Assembly (NCBI RefSeq): GCF_019249215.1
Contig: NZ_JAESDI010000008.1
Span: forward strand, 124,001 to 188,000
Source: Alteromonas lipotrueae
Lineage (GTDB): Bacteria > Pseudomonadota > Gammaproteobacteria > Enterobacterales > Alteromonadaceae
Direction of reading: 5' to 3'
DNA: 64,000 bases
Shown: positions 55,249 through 64,000 of the stretch, piece after piece
Numbering within the stretch: the first letter of the stretch is position 1
Layout: every line of letters begins with the position of its first letter
Position numbers and translations under genes: made by a program
Notes under the pieces: generated by a model
Told to the model about the DNA's origin: nothing
The model's database searches: none
The model's input: the letters and a program-made list of their open reading frames with translations, nothing else

Positions 55249-56898
55249 TTATTTGATAATTTTACCTACTAAGGCTTCCGCTTCTTGAATTAATTCTTGT
55301 AAGTGAGTTTCACCTTTAAAGCTTTCTGCATAAATTTTGTAGATTTGTTCAGTCCCTGATGGACGTGCTGCAAACCAACCATTTTCTGTAGAAACCTTTA
55401 CACCACCAATAGCGGCATTGTTACCTGGGGCGTGGGTTTGCACGGCAGTAATGGGCTCACCAGCTAGGGTATCGCTGGTTACTACCGAAGCATCCATAGC
55501 AGATAACTTCTGCTTTTGCTCTAAGGTAGCGGCCACATCTACACGGTTATAAACCGGCGATGAAAATTGCTCAGTTAATGCCTGATAGTGTTCACCTGGA
55601 TCTTTCTTAGTCACCGCAAGAATTTCAGCAGCTAACAAACACAGGATAAAACCGTCTTTATCGGTAGCCCAAGTTTCACCATTACGTTGTAAGAAGATAC
55701 CTCCGGCACTTTCTTCACCTGCAAAACCAATTTCACTGTTAGATAAACCATCTACAAACCATTTGAAGCCTACTGGCATTTCAGCAAGGGGTTTGTCTAA
55801 GCTATTCGCTACGCGATCAATCATGCTGCTTGAAACCAGTGTTTTGCCAATTTTTAGCGAAGCTGGCCATTGTGCTCTGTGGGTATACAAATACTTAATA
55901 GCCACCGCAAGATAATGATTGGGGTTCATTAAGCCAGCACTTTTGCATACGATACCGTGGCGATCGAAATCTGGGTCGTTGCCCCATGCAAGGTCAAAAT
56001 CATCTTTTAATTCGATTAAGCCCGCCATGGCGAAAGCACTTGAACAGTCCATGCGTAACTTGCCGTCTTTATCGCGGCGCATGAATCCAAACTGAGGGTC
56101 GACAGCAGGGTTTACAACCGTGATGTCTAATCCATATTTATCCGCAATACGAGACCAATAACCTATACCTGCACCGCCAAGGGGGTCAGTACCGAGTTTC
56201 AAGCCCGCTTTTGCGATAGCCTGCATATCAATAACCTGAGCTAGGTCATCAATATAAGGTTCCATAAAATCTTCTTCGCGCACTAACTTCTGGGCTCTTA
56301 CGGAACGGATATCGATGCGTTTAACGTCTTTATTGCCTTCGGCAATAAGCGCGTTCGCACGATTTTGAATTTTGGTCGTAACGTCGCTATCAGCTGGGCC
56401 GCCATGAGGAGGGTTATATTTGAACCCACCATCTTCGGGTGGGTTGTGTGAGGGGGTTATGACTACCCCGTCAGACTTCGCCGCGTTTTCCCGGTTATAA
56501 CGAATGATAGTACGGGAAATTACCGGCGTCGGGGTATAACCTAAGCTTTCGTTGTCGCTTCGTTGAATTACCACATCAACACCGTTGGCACTGAGTACTT
56601 CGATGGCGGTGATCATGGCAGGTTCAGACAATGCATGGGTGTCTTTACCTATAAATAGCGGCCCGGTAATACCTTCTGCTTCACGATATTCAACCAGTGC
56701 TTGGCAGATTGCACTAATATGGGTATCGGTAAAAGTATAGTTCGACGCCGATCCTCTGTGCCCTGAAGTACCAAAACTTACTGCTTCAGTTGGGGCAGCG
56801 GCGTCTGGTTTGTAGCTGTAATACTGGCTAACAAGTTGTGCCACATTAATCAGTTGTTCAGGTGCAGCTGGCTTACCAGCCTGCGGATGTAAAGCCAT
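55249..56898 (-). CDS. pgm: Alpha-D-phosphohexomutase, phosphoglucomutase
   Basis: A 549-residue enzyme with the phosphoserine S150 in ITPSHNPPEDGG, the substrate loop VSFGTSGHRGSA near the N-terminus, the metal loop DPDFDRHG and the sugar/phosphate loop GEESAGG and ARPSGTEQIYKIY. It interconverts glucose-1-phosphate and glucose-6-phosphate. It is 27 bp downstream of seqA; the seqA-pgm pair is the arrangement known from E. coli. Confidence 0.96.
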   Translation of the reverse strand: MALHPQAGKPAAPEQLINVAQLVSQYYSYKPDAAAPTEAVSFGTSGHRGSASNYTFTDTHISAICQALVEYREAEGITGPLFIGKDTHALSEPAMITAIEVLSANGVDVVIQRSDNESLGYTPTPVISRTIIRYNRENAAKSDGVVITPSHNPPEDGGFKYNPPHGGPADSDVTTKIQNRANALIAEGNKDVKRIDIRSVRAQKLVREEDFMEPYIDDLAQVIDMQAIAKAGLKLGTDPLGGAGIGYWSRIADKYGLDITVVNPAVDPQFGFMRRDKDGKLRMDCSSAFAMAGLIELKDDFDLAWGNDPDFDRHGIVCKSAGLMNPNHYLAVAIKYLYTHRAQWPASLKIGKTLVSSSMIDRVANSLDKPLAEMPVGFKWFVDGLSNSEIGFAGEESAGGIFLQRNGETWATDKDGFILCLLAAEILAVTKKDPGEHYQALTEQFSSPVYNRVDVAATLEQKQKLSAMDASVVTSDTLAGEPITAVQTHAPGNNAAIGGVKVSTENGWFAARPSGTEQIYKIYAESFKGETHLQELIQEAEALVGKIIK

Positions 56899-56925
56899 GA
56901 AAAGTCCTTATTTTAAGTTAAGCGT

Positions 56926-57663
56926 TTATTTGCCCTCTGGGGCGAATCGACTTACTACCGTTTCGACGACATCGGGCTGATACCCTAATGTACGCAAAAC
57001 TTGTTCCAGCATGTTTACTTTCTTCGCGGTATTGTTGTTGGTGACCACCCAGAATGGGCTATTGGGAATGGCTTTCGGATTAGTACTACTGCCATTTTCT
57101 AACAACGCCTCTTTGCTTGTAGCAAAATAGGTACGATTTTTACCAATAATCGATTTAACATTTTCAAAGGTATCGCTATTTAACTTGTGCGCAGCACTTA
57201 GAATAAATAAGAACTGGTCGACACGTTTGGTAAAGGTCGATAACGCATCTTGAGATACCATACCCACAATATCATCTTTATTGTGATTTTCTATTTCAGT
57301 CACCACTGGCGCCACTACGTCTTTTTTAACAGGCGCTTTGGCTGCAGTTGTTGACTTTGCAGCGGGTGATTTCGTCACTGGCGCTTTGGCAACGGTTGCT
57401 TTAGGCGCCGCTTTGGCCACCGGTTTAGTGACTGGTTTCGCTTCTGCCTTTTGCGCCGAGGCGTTAGCTGTAGTGGTAGCAGCAACCGGTACTTTCGTCG
57501 ATTGTACTGACTCATCAGGTAGAGAGGCGTTGCTTGCACCCTTTATTTCACCATCTTCAGGCAATAAAAGCCTACGTAAAATTTCTGATGCGCTCTCGCC
57601 TATATGTTTTGTTTGGCTGGCGATAAAGGCATACAAATCATCATCTATTTCAATGCTTTTCAT
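56926..57663 (-). CDS. seqA: SeqA, negative modulator of replication initiation, with long Ala/Lys/Pro linker
   Basis: The start at ATG 57,663 (MKSIEIDDDLYAFIASQTKH) matches the N-terminus of E. coli SeqA; upstream in-frame starts are not credible. The N-terminal multimerisation domain (1-35) and the hemimethylated-GATC-binding domain (about 130-241, with GKNRTYFATSKEALLENGS and SPFWVVTNNNTAKK) are conserved. Between them lies a linker of about 90 residues rich in Ala, Lys, Pro and Thr, making 245 residues against 181 in E. coli. SeqA sequesters newly replicated origins and organises forks. Confidence 0.93.
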   Translation of the reverse strand: MKSIEIDDDLYAFIASQTKHIGESASEILRRLLLPEDGEIKGASNASLPDESVQSTKVPVAATTTANASAQKAEAKPVTKPVAKAAPKATVAKAPVTKSPAAKSTTAAKAPVKKDVVAPVVTEIENHNKDDIVGMVSQDALSTFTKRVDQFLFILSAAHKLNSDTFENVKSIIGKNRTYFATSKEALLENGSSTNPKAIPNSPFWVVTNNNTAKKVNMLEQVLRTLGYQPDVVETVVSRFAPEGK

Positions 57664-57881
57664 AACTACTTCCTTAACAAGATGCCCCATTATAGACAAC
57701 CGATACGCACAGCGCAGCACTATTTCTAACCTAACCCTAAATTCGTTACAACCAGCAATAAAATGCTGCTTTCAATGTGTTAAATAACCATGCTCATACC
57801 TTTGTATGGCTGCCAACTGCTATTTCAGCACTTTAGTTGCTACTATCAATATAGAAGGGGATTAAAAGGTCACGTTTTATC

Positions 57882-58793
57882 ATGCGAAAAGAGATTCAAT
57901 TAGTGCATGACGCGCTAAGTCAGAAGATTATTGGCAAATCGGAACAGTTAAAACTTGCGATGACGTGTTTGCTAGCCCATGGTCATCTCCTTATTGAAGA
58001 TTTACCTGGTATGGGTAAAACCACGCTTTCCCACGCACTTTCCCACGTATTCGGTCTTCAATATTCGCGTATTCAATTTACGTCAGATTTACTCCCATCA
58101 GACATGCTAGGTGTTAATGTTTATCAAAGTCACAATGGTGAATTTCAATTTAGGCATGGCCCCATTTTTAGCCAAGTTGTTCTAGCCGACGAGCTAAACC
58201 GAGCAAGCCCTAAAACGCAAAGTGCCTTGTTAGAGGCGATGGAAGAGCGACAAGTGAGTATTGATGGCACCACCCATGCTTTACCTTCTCCCTTTTTTGT
58301 TATCGGCACCCAAAATCCTGGTTATCAATCTGGCACCTATCCGCTACCTGAGTCACAACTAGACCGCTTTTTTATGCGTATATCATTGGGCTTTCCCAAT
58401 TGGGAAGCTGAAAAAGCCATGCTGAAGCAATCAACCGACGTTCAGCAGCAGATAGCCTCGTGTTTATCGCAGATCGACTTAATTACTATGCAAGACGCGG
58501 TTCCCCATGTGCACGCTAGTGATGATGTGATTAATTATATATTGCGACTAGTTACAGAGAGCCGCGCAGAAGGGCGCTACCCTACCCCATTATCACCTCG
58601 CGCTAGCAGAGCTTTGTTGCAGGCCGCTAAAGCTTGGGCTTTTATGCACGATAGAACGTTTGTTACTCCAGATGACGTGCAAGCTATATTCGTTGCCGTT
58701 ACTGAGCATAGGCTTAGTGCAAGTACCCCTGAACATACAGGCACCTCGCTAAGTCAGCATTTACTGGATAGTATCGATCCGCTGGCGGCGTAA
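57882..58793 (+). CDS. MoxR-family AAA+ ATPase
   Basis: A 303-residue ATPase with Walker A K46 (EDLPGMGKTTLS), Walker B D103-E104 (VVLADELNRASPKTQSALLEAMEERQVS), sensor 1 in FFVIGTQNP and sensor 2 near YPTPLSPRASRALLQAA. MoxR proteins act as chaperones for partner complexes and are commonly encoded with DUF58 and transglutaminase-like membrane proteins, as here. The DUF58 gene starts 3 bp after its stop. Confidence 0.93.
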   Translation: MRKEIQLVHDALSQKIIGKSEQLKLAMTCLLAHGHLLIEDLPGMGKTTLSHALSHVFGLQYSRIQFTSDLLPSDMLGVNVYQSHNGEFQFRHGPIFSQVVLADELNRASPKTQSALLEAMEERQVSIDGTTHALPSPFFVIGTQNPGYQSGTYPLPESQLDRFFMRISLGFPNWEAEKAMLKQSTDVQQQIASCLSQIDLITMQDAVPHVHASDDVINYILRLVTESRAEGRYPTPLSPRASRALLQAAKAWAFMHDRTFVTPDDVQAIFVAVTEHRLSASTPEHTGTSLSQHLLDSIDPLAA

Positions 58794-58796
58794 TCC

Positions 58797-59858
58797 ATGT
58801 TTAAAAAAGTACTACACAAGTCTTTGCTTGCTTGGCTAGACAAACGTATTCCGCCACATCCTTCACATGCTTTGAATATGCGCTCGGTGTTTATTTTACC
58901 GAGCCGTTTTGGCTGGGGATTTATCGTGATGTGTATGTGCTTGTTTCTATTAGGCACAAACTATCAAAACAACCTTATGTTGTTATTAAGCTATTTGTTA
59001 CTTAGCGTAATGTTACTTACCTTGTTTTACAGCTATCAAAATTTTGCGGCTATTGCCCTTAGCGTATCACCTCCAAAAACCATCTTTGCTAACACGTCAG
59101 CACACCTCACCCTCAATCGGGTCAAACACTCCGACTATAAAACTACACCGGAAGGCTTGTTACAGGTGCAGTGGCTTCAGCTGCCGAGGCTTAAAGATAC
59201 GAGCACTATCACCTTTGATATTGGCAATCGAGAACAACGACTGACTATTCCTGTCTTACTTCACGCTAGAGGCGAACACAAACTTCCCCGAATTACCTTA
59301 AAAAGCGCCTACCCCTTCGGTTTGTATCATTGTTGGACTCACCTAGATTTCGACGTGCAGGTCATGGTGTACCCAGAGCCTAAAGTTGGGAAACTTGGTG
59401 AAATGGCTCACAGCACTCAAGACACCACCGGAGGTATAGAGGATGAGCGACAAGGTAATGAGGACTTCTTTGCGCTTACCGACTTTATTGAAGGCGAGCC
59501 GTTAAACCGGGTAGCGTGGAAGCAGGTCGCTAAAACAGGAAATTGGGTGGTAAAGCAATTTAGCGAACAAAAAGGTGAAGACGTATATTTAAGCTTACCG
59601 ACTAACACTCCGCTAGAAGAAGGGTTAAGTGCATTAACCCAAAAAATAGTGTCAATGCAATCGCAAGGCATACATTATGGTTTAAAATTAGGTAGTACGA
59701 CCTTTACGCCCAATAATTCTATTACGCACATGCACCAATGTCTGAGGGCACTGGCGACTTACCCCAATACACCTTTTACTGTCACTTCGGCCAAATTTTC
59801 CGGTAAAGCCTCATCTTCAGGGGCGAATATCAGCGCGGCGCAAGGTCTGATTCAATGA
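58797..59858 (+). CDS. DUF58 membrane protein of the MoxR operon
   Basis: A 353-residue protein with two N-terminal membrane helices (about 40-80, GWGFIVMCMCLFLLGTNYQNN and LMLLLSYLLLSVMLLTLFY). A cytoplasmic domain carries the DUF58 signature GNEDFFALTDFIEGEPLNRVAWK. It overlaps the next gene by 4 bp (ATGA). DUF58 proteins are thought to be MoxR partners with a von-Willebrand-like fold; the exact function is unknown. Confidence 0.9.
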   Translation: MFKKVLHKSLLAWLDKRIPPHPSHALNMRSVFILPSRFGWGFIVMCMCLFLLGTNYQNNLMLLLSYLLLSVMLLTLFYSYQNFAAIALSVSPPKTIFANTSAHLTLNRVKHSDYKTTPEGLLQVQWLQLPRLKDTSTITFDIGNREQRLTIPVLLHARGEHKLPRITLKSAYPFGLYHCWTHLDFDVQVMVYPEPKVGKLGEMAHSTQDTTGGIEDERQGNEDFFALTDFIEGEPLNRVAWKQVAKTGNWVVKQFSEQKGEDVYLSLPTNTPLEEGLSALTQKIVSMQSQGIHYGLKLGSTTFTPNNSITHMHQCLRALATYPNTPFTVTSAKFSGKASSSGANISAAQGLIQ

Positions 59859-61903
59859 ACAATAAAGCCAATATGCTGCTAGCCACCTGCTTTATCGTAT
59901 TAACGTTCAGTTTGCTTACCCCACTGCTAACGTGGGTGGTATTACTCGCCATATGCGCGGTTATTATGCAAACCGCGTTGTATTTTGGGTGGCAAGAATA
60001 TAACCCAAGCAGTCGCACCGTCAATTTGTTGGCCGTACTGGCCTTAATAGCCCTAGGGTGGTTCGGCCTTTCTATTGGTTTGCTCAACAGCATGATTAAT
60101 CTATTAGTAATCGCCTGCTCGCTCAAGCTTATGCTGCTCTCAAGAACAAGAGATTTCTTGCAGCTTTTCTGCTCCTGCATATTTCTTGTAGGGTGCGGTT
60201 TTATATTTGCGTTAGGTATAGAAGCGTGGTTAGGCTACGTCGCCATTATTGTTCTTTTGTTTACTGCCTTATCATTGGTATATGCCCCCGCTAGAAGCTT
60301 TAGGGTGTCTATGCGTAAATCGACGATAATACTACTACAAGCATTTCCCTTGGCAGCGCTGTTATTTGTAGTAATCCCGCAGTTTCCGCCTCTGTGGCAA
60401 ATGCCAACATCAAAGTCGAATGAGACGGGTTTATCAGAGTCGGTCACGCCAGGGGACATTGCCTCGTTGGCGAGATCGTCCGATTTAGCGTTCACCGCCA
60501 CCTTTGAGCAAAGCCCACCATTGGCCGAACAGCGATATTGGCGCGCGATGACAATGGAAGCCTTTGACGGAAAAACGTGGACAATTAGCCCAAGACGAAA
60601 GCAAGCTGAAGCACAACTTAAAGCCATGGGACGAAATGTTGCGGCTCCCTCACCGGCTTCCTCTCCCTCACAACCACTGATATCTTCTGAAAACTATCAA
60701 TTGATTGTAGAACCCAGTAACCAACGCTGGTTGTATACTCTTGATGTGTCGGCTGAAAACACAGCTTTAGACAATCCAGAGATGCGCCGTCAGTTTAATT
60801 ATGCATTACGGGCAGCACGTCCAATTGTTGGCAAACGTGCATTCTATTTAACTTACTTCCCTGATACCCCACTTATTAGTGAGATATATGACTTTGATTA
60901 TCAGCTTAATATTCACTACCCAGAAAACAGTAACGTACGTACTCAAGCGTGGGCAAAGCAGCTAAAAGCAAATGCCCAAAGTGAGCGAAGTATTGCCGAT
61001 GATATTCTTCGTCACTTTAGAACCAGCGGATTTAGTTACACCTTACAACCTAACGCTATGCCGAACTCGCCCATCGACACCTTTATGTTTGAAGCAAAGA
61101 CGGGGTTTTGTGCTCACTATGCCAGCGCCATGGTTTTTGCACTTCGGGTTGCGGGCATTCCTGCTCGAATGGTGACAGGCTATCAAGGTGGCGAATTATT
61201 AAGTGATAACGTAGTACAAGTTCGCCAATACGATGCCCATGCTTGGGTAGAAGCGTTAATAGACGGCGTTTGGGTGTCGTACGATCCTACCAGTGTGGTG
61301 GCACCATCACGTATTACCTTTGGGTTAGAACAAGCGTTAGCCGATTTTAACGAAACTCGTAGCGAGGGAATATTTAACGATTTAAGTTCTGCTGAGTTGT
61401 TTTTATCCATTCGCGGCTGGTTTCGCCAACTTGATTATCAGTGGAGCCGCATTGTGTTAGGTTTTGATAATCAAACGCAAACTGATTTATTAAAAAAGCT
61501 CCTTGGCGATTTGACCTCTCAAAAAATGACGTTCTTTTTTCTGAGTGTACTGGCGATAGTGAGTATTTTTCTGCTGGTATTATTCTTCCCTCTTAGAAAA
61601 AAATCGACAATGCCTAAATATCAACAAATCTATCTAAAAGCCGCCGAATTAATTGCTAATTTCACCAAGATACACAGACAGACCATGGCTAGTTCGGCAT
61701 ACTTTAATCTTGTTAAACCCCATATGTCGGCACAAGCCGTGAGCCAGTTTAATACTATTACTCAAGAATTCGAACGTGCACGCTATCAGCCTGACGAAAA
61801 CGACAATAGCGACAGCCGACAGCAACGGGAGCGTATAATGAAAAGCGCCCTTTCTGAGCTGCAGAAATCCTTAACGCTACCAAACAACACGCGTGCGCCT
61901 TAG
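59855..61903 (+). CDS. TgpA-like transglutaminase membrane protein (DUF3488)
   Basis: A 682-residue protein. Six or so N-terminal membrane helices (to about residue 180) precede a periplasmic transglutaminase-like domain with triad C419 (TGFCAHYASAM), H462 (YDAHAWVEA) and D477 (SYDPTSV). A further membrane helix (about 556-580) and a cytoplasmic C-terminal DUF4129-like tail follow. Pseudomonas TgpA of this type is reported as important for growth, so a cell-envelope role is likely. It is the last gene of the MoxR operon. Confidence 0.9.
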   Translation: MNNKANMLLATCFIVLTFSLLTPLLTWVVLLAICAVIMQTALYFGWQEYNPSSRTVNLLAVLALIALGWFGLSIGLLNSMINLLVIACSLKLMLLSRTRDFLQLFCSCIFLVGCGFIFALGIEAWLGYVAIIVLLFTALSLVYAPARSFRVSMRKSTIILLQAFPLAALLFVVIPQFPPLWQMPTSKSNETGLSESVTPGDIASLARSSDLAFTATFEQSPPLAEQRYWRAMTMEAFDGKTWTISPRRKQAEAQLKAMGRNVAAPSPASSPSQPLISSENYQLIVEPSNQRWLYTLDVSAENTALDNPEMRRQFNYALRAARPIVGKRAFYLTYFPDTPLISEIYDFDYQLNIHYPENSNVRTQAWAKQLKANAQSERSIADDILRHFRTSGFSYTLQPNAMPNSPIDTFMFEAKTGFCAHYASAMVFALRVAGIPARMVTGYQGGELLSDNVVQVRQYDAHAWVEALIDGVWVSYDPTSVVAPSRITFGLEQALADFNETRSEGIFNDLSSAELFLSIRGWFRQLDYQWSRIVLGFDNQTQTDLLKKLLGDLTSQKMTFFFLSVLAIVSIFLLVLFFPLRKKSTMPKYQQIYLKAAELIANFTKIHRQTMASSAYFNLVKPHMSAQAVSQFNTITQEFERARYQPDENDNSDSRQQRERIMKSALSELQKSLTLPNNTRAP

Positions 61904-62331
61904 TTCTTGCTGGGCTTACTTCTTGCTGGGGTAGAAGCGCTGTAAACTCTTGTGAATGTAAGGCAGATGTTATCTACAAGAAGTTATCTAGACACCCACC
62001 AAATCGGTGCATAACAGCGTGTAATTTGCACCATAGTGGATTAAATCTTATAACCTTCCCCTACAACAACACAATCCAGATACCTAATAACAAACTGATT
62101 TACATGGTTTTTTATAAAACAAAACGTTATTGGCATTAATCTCGCAAAGATTCTGTTAGTAAGAGTCAGGTAATAAACTGGCTATCACAATCTATCGAAT
62201 TGGATAAAGACGTCCACAACCTTCTTTGGAAACAGGGAATGGTGTGGACGTTTTTTTTTATTTATTTGTTAGATAAAGCGGTTTAAAAGCACGTTATTTC
62301 AATAATAGTTTATATATCAGGGTGATTAATT
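61904..62331 (+). promoter_or_regulatory. Leader region of the FNT transporter with intrinsic terminator (possible attenuator)
   Basis: This 428-bp gap holds no supported gene. A terminator lies at 62,210-62,259: stem ACGTCCACA/TGTGGACGT, a 24-nt loop, then T9, ending about 72 bp before the transporter ATG. Two or three smaller stem-loops precede it (62,149-62,167; 62,164-62,183; 62,183-62,206), the first two overlapping and so mutually exclusive. This layout is what a NasT/NasR-type antitermination leader of nitrate/nitrite genes would show. The two-hexaloop ANTAR signature is not clean by eye, so I call only an attenuator candidate. Confidence 0.55.
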
Positions 62332-63180
62332 ATGGCTTATTTACTTCCCGCCGAGTTTGCCACGAAAATGGTAGATGCAGGTGAATCTAAAATTTACATG
62401 TCTACACGAGATACGCTGATACGCGCATTTATGGCTGGCGCAATATTAGCGTTAGCGGCTGTATTTGCTATTACGATTGCGGTACAAACCGGCATATTCT
62501 TACTGGGAGCCGTTTTGTTCCCTGTTGGTTTTTGTATGCTGTATTTAATGGGTTTCGATCTGCTAACAGGTGTATTTGTATTAACCCCGCTTGCATGGCT
62601 TGCCAAGCGACCGGGTGTTACCCCTAAACAAATTTTACGTAACTGGGGTCTAGTATTTTTAGGTAACTTTGGTGGCGCACTTACTGTTGCCTTTATGATG
62701 TCTTTCATTTTCACCATGGGTTACAACGTAGATGGTGGCGCTATTGCTGCTAAAGTAGCTAGCATTGGTGAGGCAAGAACATTAGGTTACGCAGAACATG
62801 GAACTGCAGGTTGGTTTACTATTTTTATTCGCGGCATGCTGTGTAATTGGATGGTATCACTTGGTGTGGTTGGCGCGATGATTTCAACCCACGTGAGCGG
62901 TAAAGTATTGGCCATGTGGATGCCTATCATGCTGTTCTTTTTCATGGGTTTCGAGCACTCTGTTGTAAACATGTTCTTATTCCCGTTTGGTCTTATCATG
63001 GGTGGTGAGTTCTCTATCATGGATTATTTCGTGTGGAATGAAATTCCAACAGCCCTAGGTAACCTTGTTGGTGGTTTAGCGTTTACTGGTTTAACGATTT
63101 ACAGCACACACGTTAAAACTGCACCCAAGCGTAAAATTGCTGTTGCTGAAAATGCACCAGCTAAAGCCGCTACAGTATAA
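62332..63180 (+). CDS. Formate/nitrite transporter (FNT) family channel
   Basis: A 282-residue inner-membrane protein with six membrane segments and the FNT hallmarks GAILALAAVFAI, FPVGFCMLYLMGFDLLTGVF, GNFGGAL and the central pore histidine H209 in MGFEHSVVNMF. FocA and NirC share this design. The following PP2C-type gene and the attenuator-like leader suggest nitrite transport in an assimilatory nitrate/nitrite operon continuing past the window. The last 25 residues are a Lys/Ala-rich tail. Confidence 0.88.
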   Translation: MAYLLPAEFATKMVDAGESKIYMSTRDTLIRAFMAGAILALAAVFAITIAVQTGIFLLGAVLFPVGFCMLYLMGFDLLTGVFVLTPLAWLAKRPGVTPKQILRNWGLVFLGNFGGALTVAFMMSFIFTMGYNVDGGAIAAKVASIGEARTLGYAEHGTAGWFTIFIRGMLCNWMVSLGVVGAMISTHVSGKVLAMWMPIMLFFFMGFEHSVVNMFLFPFGLIMGGEFSIMDYFVWNEIPTALGNLVGGLAFTGLTIYSTHVKTAPKRKIAVAENAPAKAATV

Positions 63181-63186
63181 TTTAGC

Positions 63187-63220
63187 AAGCCCGATACGTT
63201 TCCTCTGTATCGGGCTTTTT
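63187..63220 (+). terminator. Intrinsic terminator after the FNT gene
   Basis: Perfect 11-bp stem (AAGCCCGATAC/GTATCGGGCTT) with a 9-nt loop, followed by TTTTTC (overlapping the stem end). It ends only 5 bp before the next start codon, so it probably limits, rather than prevents, expression of the phosphatase gene. Confidence 0.82.
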
Positions 63221-63224
63221 CAAT

Positions 63225-64000
63225 ATGCAGATTCAATCTTTATCACTTCACTATAGCGAGTTTAGCAGCGCCGGCGTTAAGCCTATAAATCAAGACGCTT
63301 GCGATGCCTTTATTCCAGCTAGTAACAGCCCAGCTTTAACATTAAAAGGCGCCGCCTTTGCAATTGCCGATGGTATAAGCAGTAGTACTGTTAGCCAAAT
63401 AGCCAGTGATTTGGCGATTAAAGACTTCATAAAACAATACTTTTGTACCCCCGAAACCTGGAGTGTTGAAACAAGCGCTAAAACCGTTATACAAAGTATT
63501 AATGCCTCTTTATATACCAAAACCCAGCAAAGCCCTTTTTGCTATACCCCTGATAAGGGCTACGTATGCACTTTTTCTGCGGTTATCGTTAAAGGCGATA
63601 CGGCACATATATTCCATGTGGGTGATGCTAGAGTCTGTTTGTATTCTGATGATAGGGTACAAGTCCTTACCCAGTCTCATCGAGTCAACCACTCACAGCA
63701 TGAATCTTATCTCGCTAACGCACTGGGCGTGCATGCTAATGTCGACATCGATTACCTCGCGGTACCGCTAAAAGCAGGCGATATTATTATTCTAATGACA
63801 GATGGTGTTTATGAATACGTTTCTTCCCCTACGCTTGCTTCACTTATATCGACGGTTAACGTCTCTGAAAGTGACGTTGGTATACATAACACCTCTATTG
63901 ATAATAAAAATGCTACGCCTCTTGCGCAACGCCTTGTAGACATAGCGCGTGAAAACGACAGCGATGATAATGTCTCTTGCCAGTTAATAACGGTAGAGTG
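63225..64000 (+). CDS. PP2C-type protein phosphatase, 3' truncated; probable N-terminal half of a kinase/phosphatase
   Basis: A frame from ATG 63,225 stays open to the window end (about 258 residues). PP2C metal-binding motifs are visible: NQDAC near residue 23, AIADGISSS near 46, FHVGDARVCLYS near 131, LMTDGVYEYV near 192 and SDDNVSCQ near 247. It therefore has a complete PP2C domain. In several gammaproteobacteria a PP2C-Ser/Thr kinase fusion lies beside nitrate or nitrite transporter genes. A kinase domain just beyond the edge is predicted, not seen. Confidence 0.85.
   Translation, partial: MQIQSLSLHYSEFSSAGVKPINQDACDAFIPASNSPALTLKGAAFAIADGISSSTVSQIASDLAIKDFIKQYFCTPETWSVETSAKTVIQSINASLYTKTQQSPFCYTPDKGYVCTFSAVIVKGDTAHIFHVGDARVCLYSDDRVQVLTQSHRVNHSQHESYLANALGVHANVDIDYLAVPLKAGDIIILMTDGVYEYVSSPTLASLISTVNVSESDVGIHNTSIDNKNATPLAQRLVDIARENDSDDNVSCQLITVE

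Overview
The window looks like chromosomal DNA of a marine gammaproteobacterium of the Alteromonadaceae, most likely Alteromonas or a close relative. The basis is recalled family resemblance and gene order, not a search: seqA next to pgm and glgP, yffB next to dapE, many TonB and GGDEF proteins, and moderate GC content. There is no sign of prophage, insertion sequence, CRISPR array or rRNA. One tRNA gene, tRNA-Val(GAC), is present.

Positions 1-31,400 are dominated by a purine acquisition and degradation locus. The left arm (1-5,473) holds a gamma-glutamyltransferase-like oxamate amidohydrolase candidate, a TauE/SafE exporter, ureidoglycine aminotransferase, allantoate amidohydrolase and a small cupin. 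Next come exported or outer-membrane functions: a secreted adenosine-deaminase-like enzyme, a xanthine/uracil-type NCS2 permease, a TonB-dependent receptor and a signal-peptide-bearing 'purine nucleoside permease' family protein (5,699-12,398). After a signalling block (12,436-18,416) lie adenine deaminase, an AzgA-type permease, allantoinase PuuE and a RutR-like TetR regulator. A tightly overlapping operon follows: xdhA-xdhB-xdhC-uraD-uraH-guaD-puuD. Together these can take adenine, guanine, hypoxanthine and xanthine to urate, allantoin, allantoate, ureidoglycine and probably oxalurate/oxamate. Four palindromes close to TTGACCA-NN-TGGTCAA lie upstream of four of these transcription units and fit the RutR-like regulator.

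The signalling block inside the purine locus holds a hybrid histidine kinase, a REC-GGDEF protein, a REC-PAS-GGDEF-EAL protein and a free Hpt protein, which together could form a phosphorelay to cyclic-di-GMP enzymes. Three more GGDEF proteins lie at 31.5, 38.5 and 51 kb.

From 33 kb to 45 kb the genes are mixed: a metallo-beta-lactamase-fold lipid-hydrolase-like protein, a di-heme lipoprotein paired with a PhoX-like lipoprotein carrying twelve collagen-like triplets, a patatin-like protein, and the tyrosine/homogentisate pair hmgA and hpd. An intergenic cluster of DnaA-box-like sequences lies at 45.4-45.6 kb.

From 45.6 kb to 57.7 kb lie an ACT-domain protein, a degenerate EIIA-Glc-like protein, yffB-dapE-M15 peptidase-DUF2897, YbjQ, HIT, astE, an EAL protein, glgP, pgm and seqA. 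The right end holds a MoxR-DUF58-transglutaminase operon, then a formate/nitrite-type transporter whose leader contains an intrinsic terminator, and a PP2C-type phosphatase cut by the window edge.
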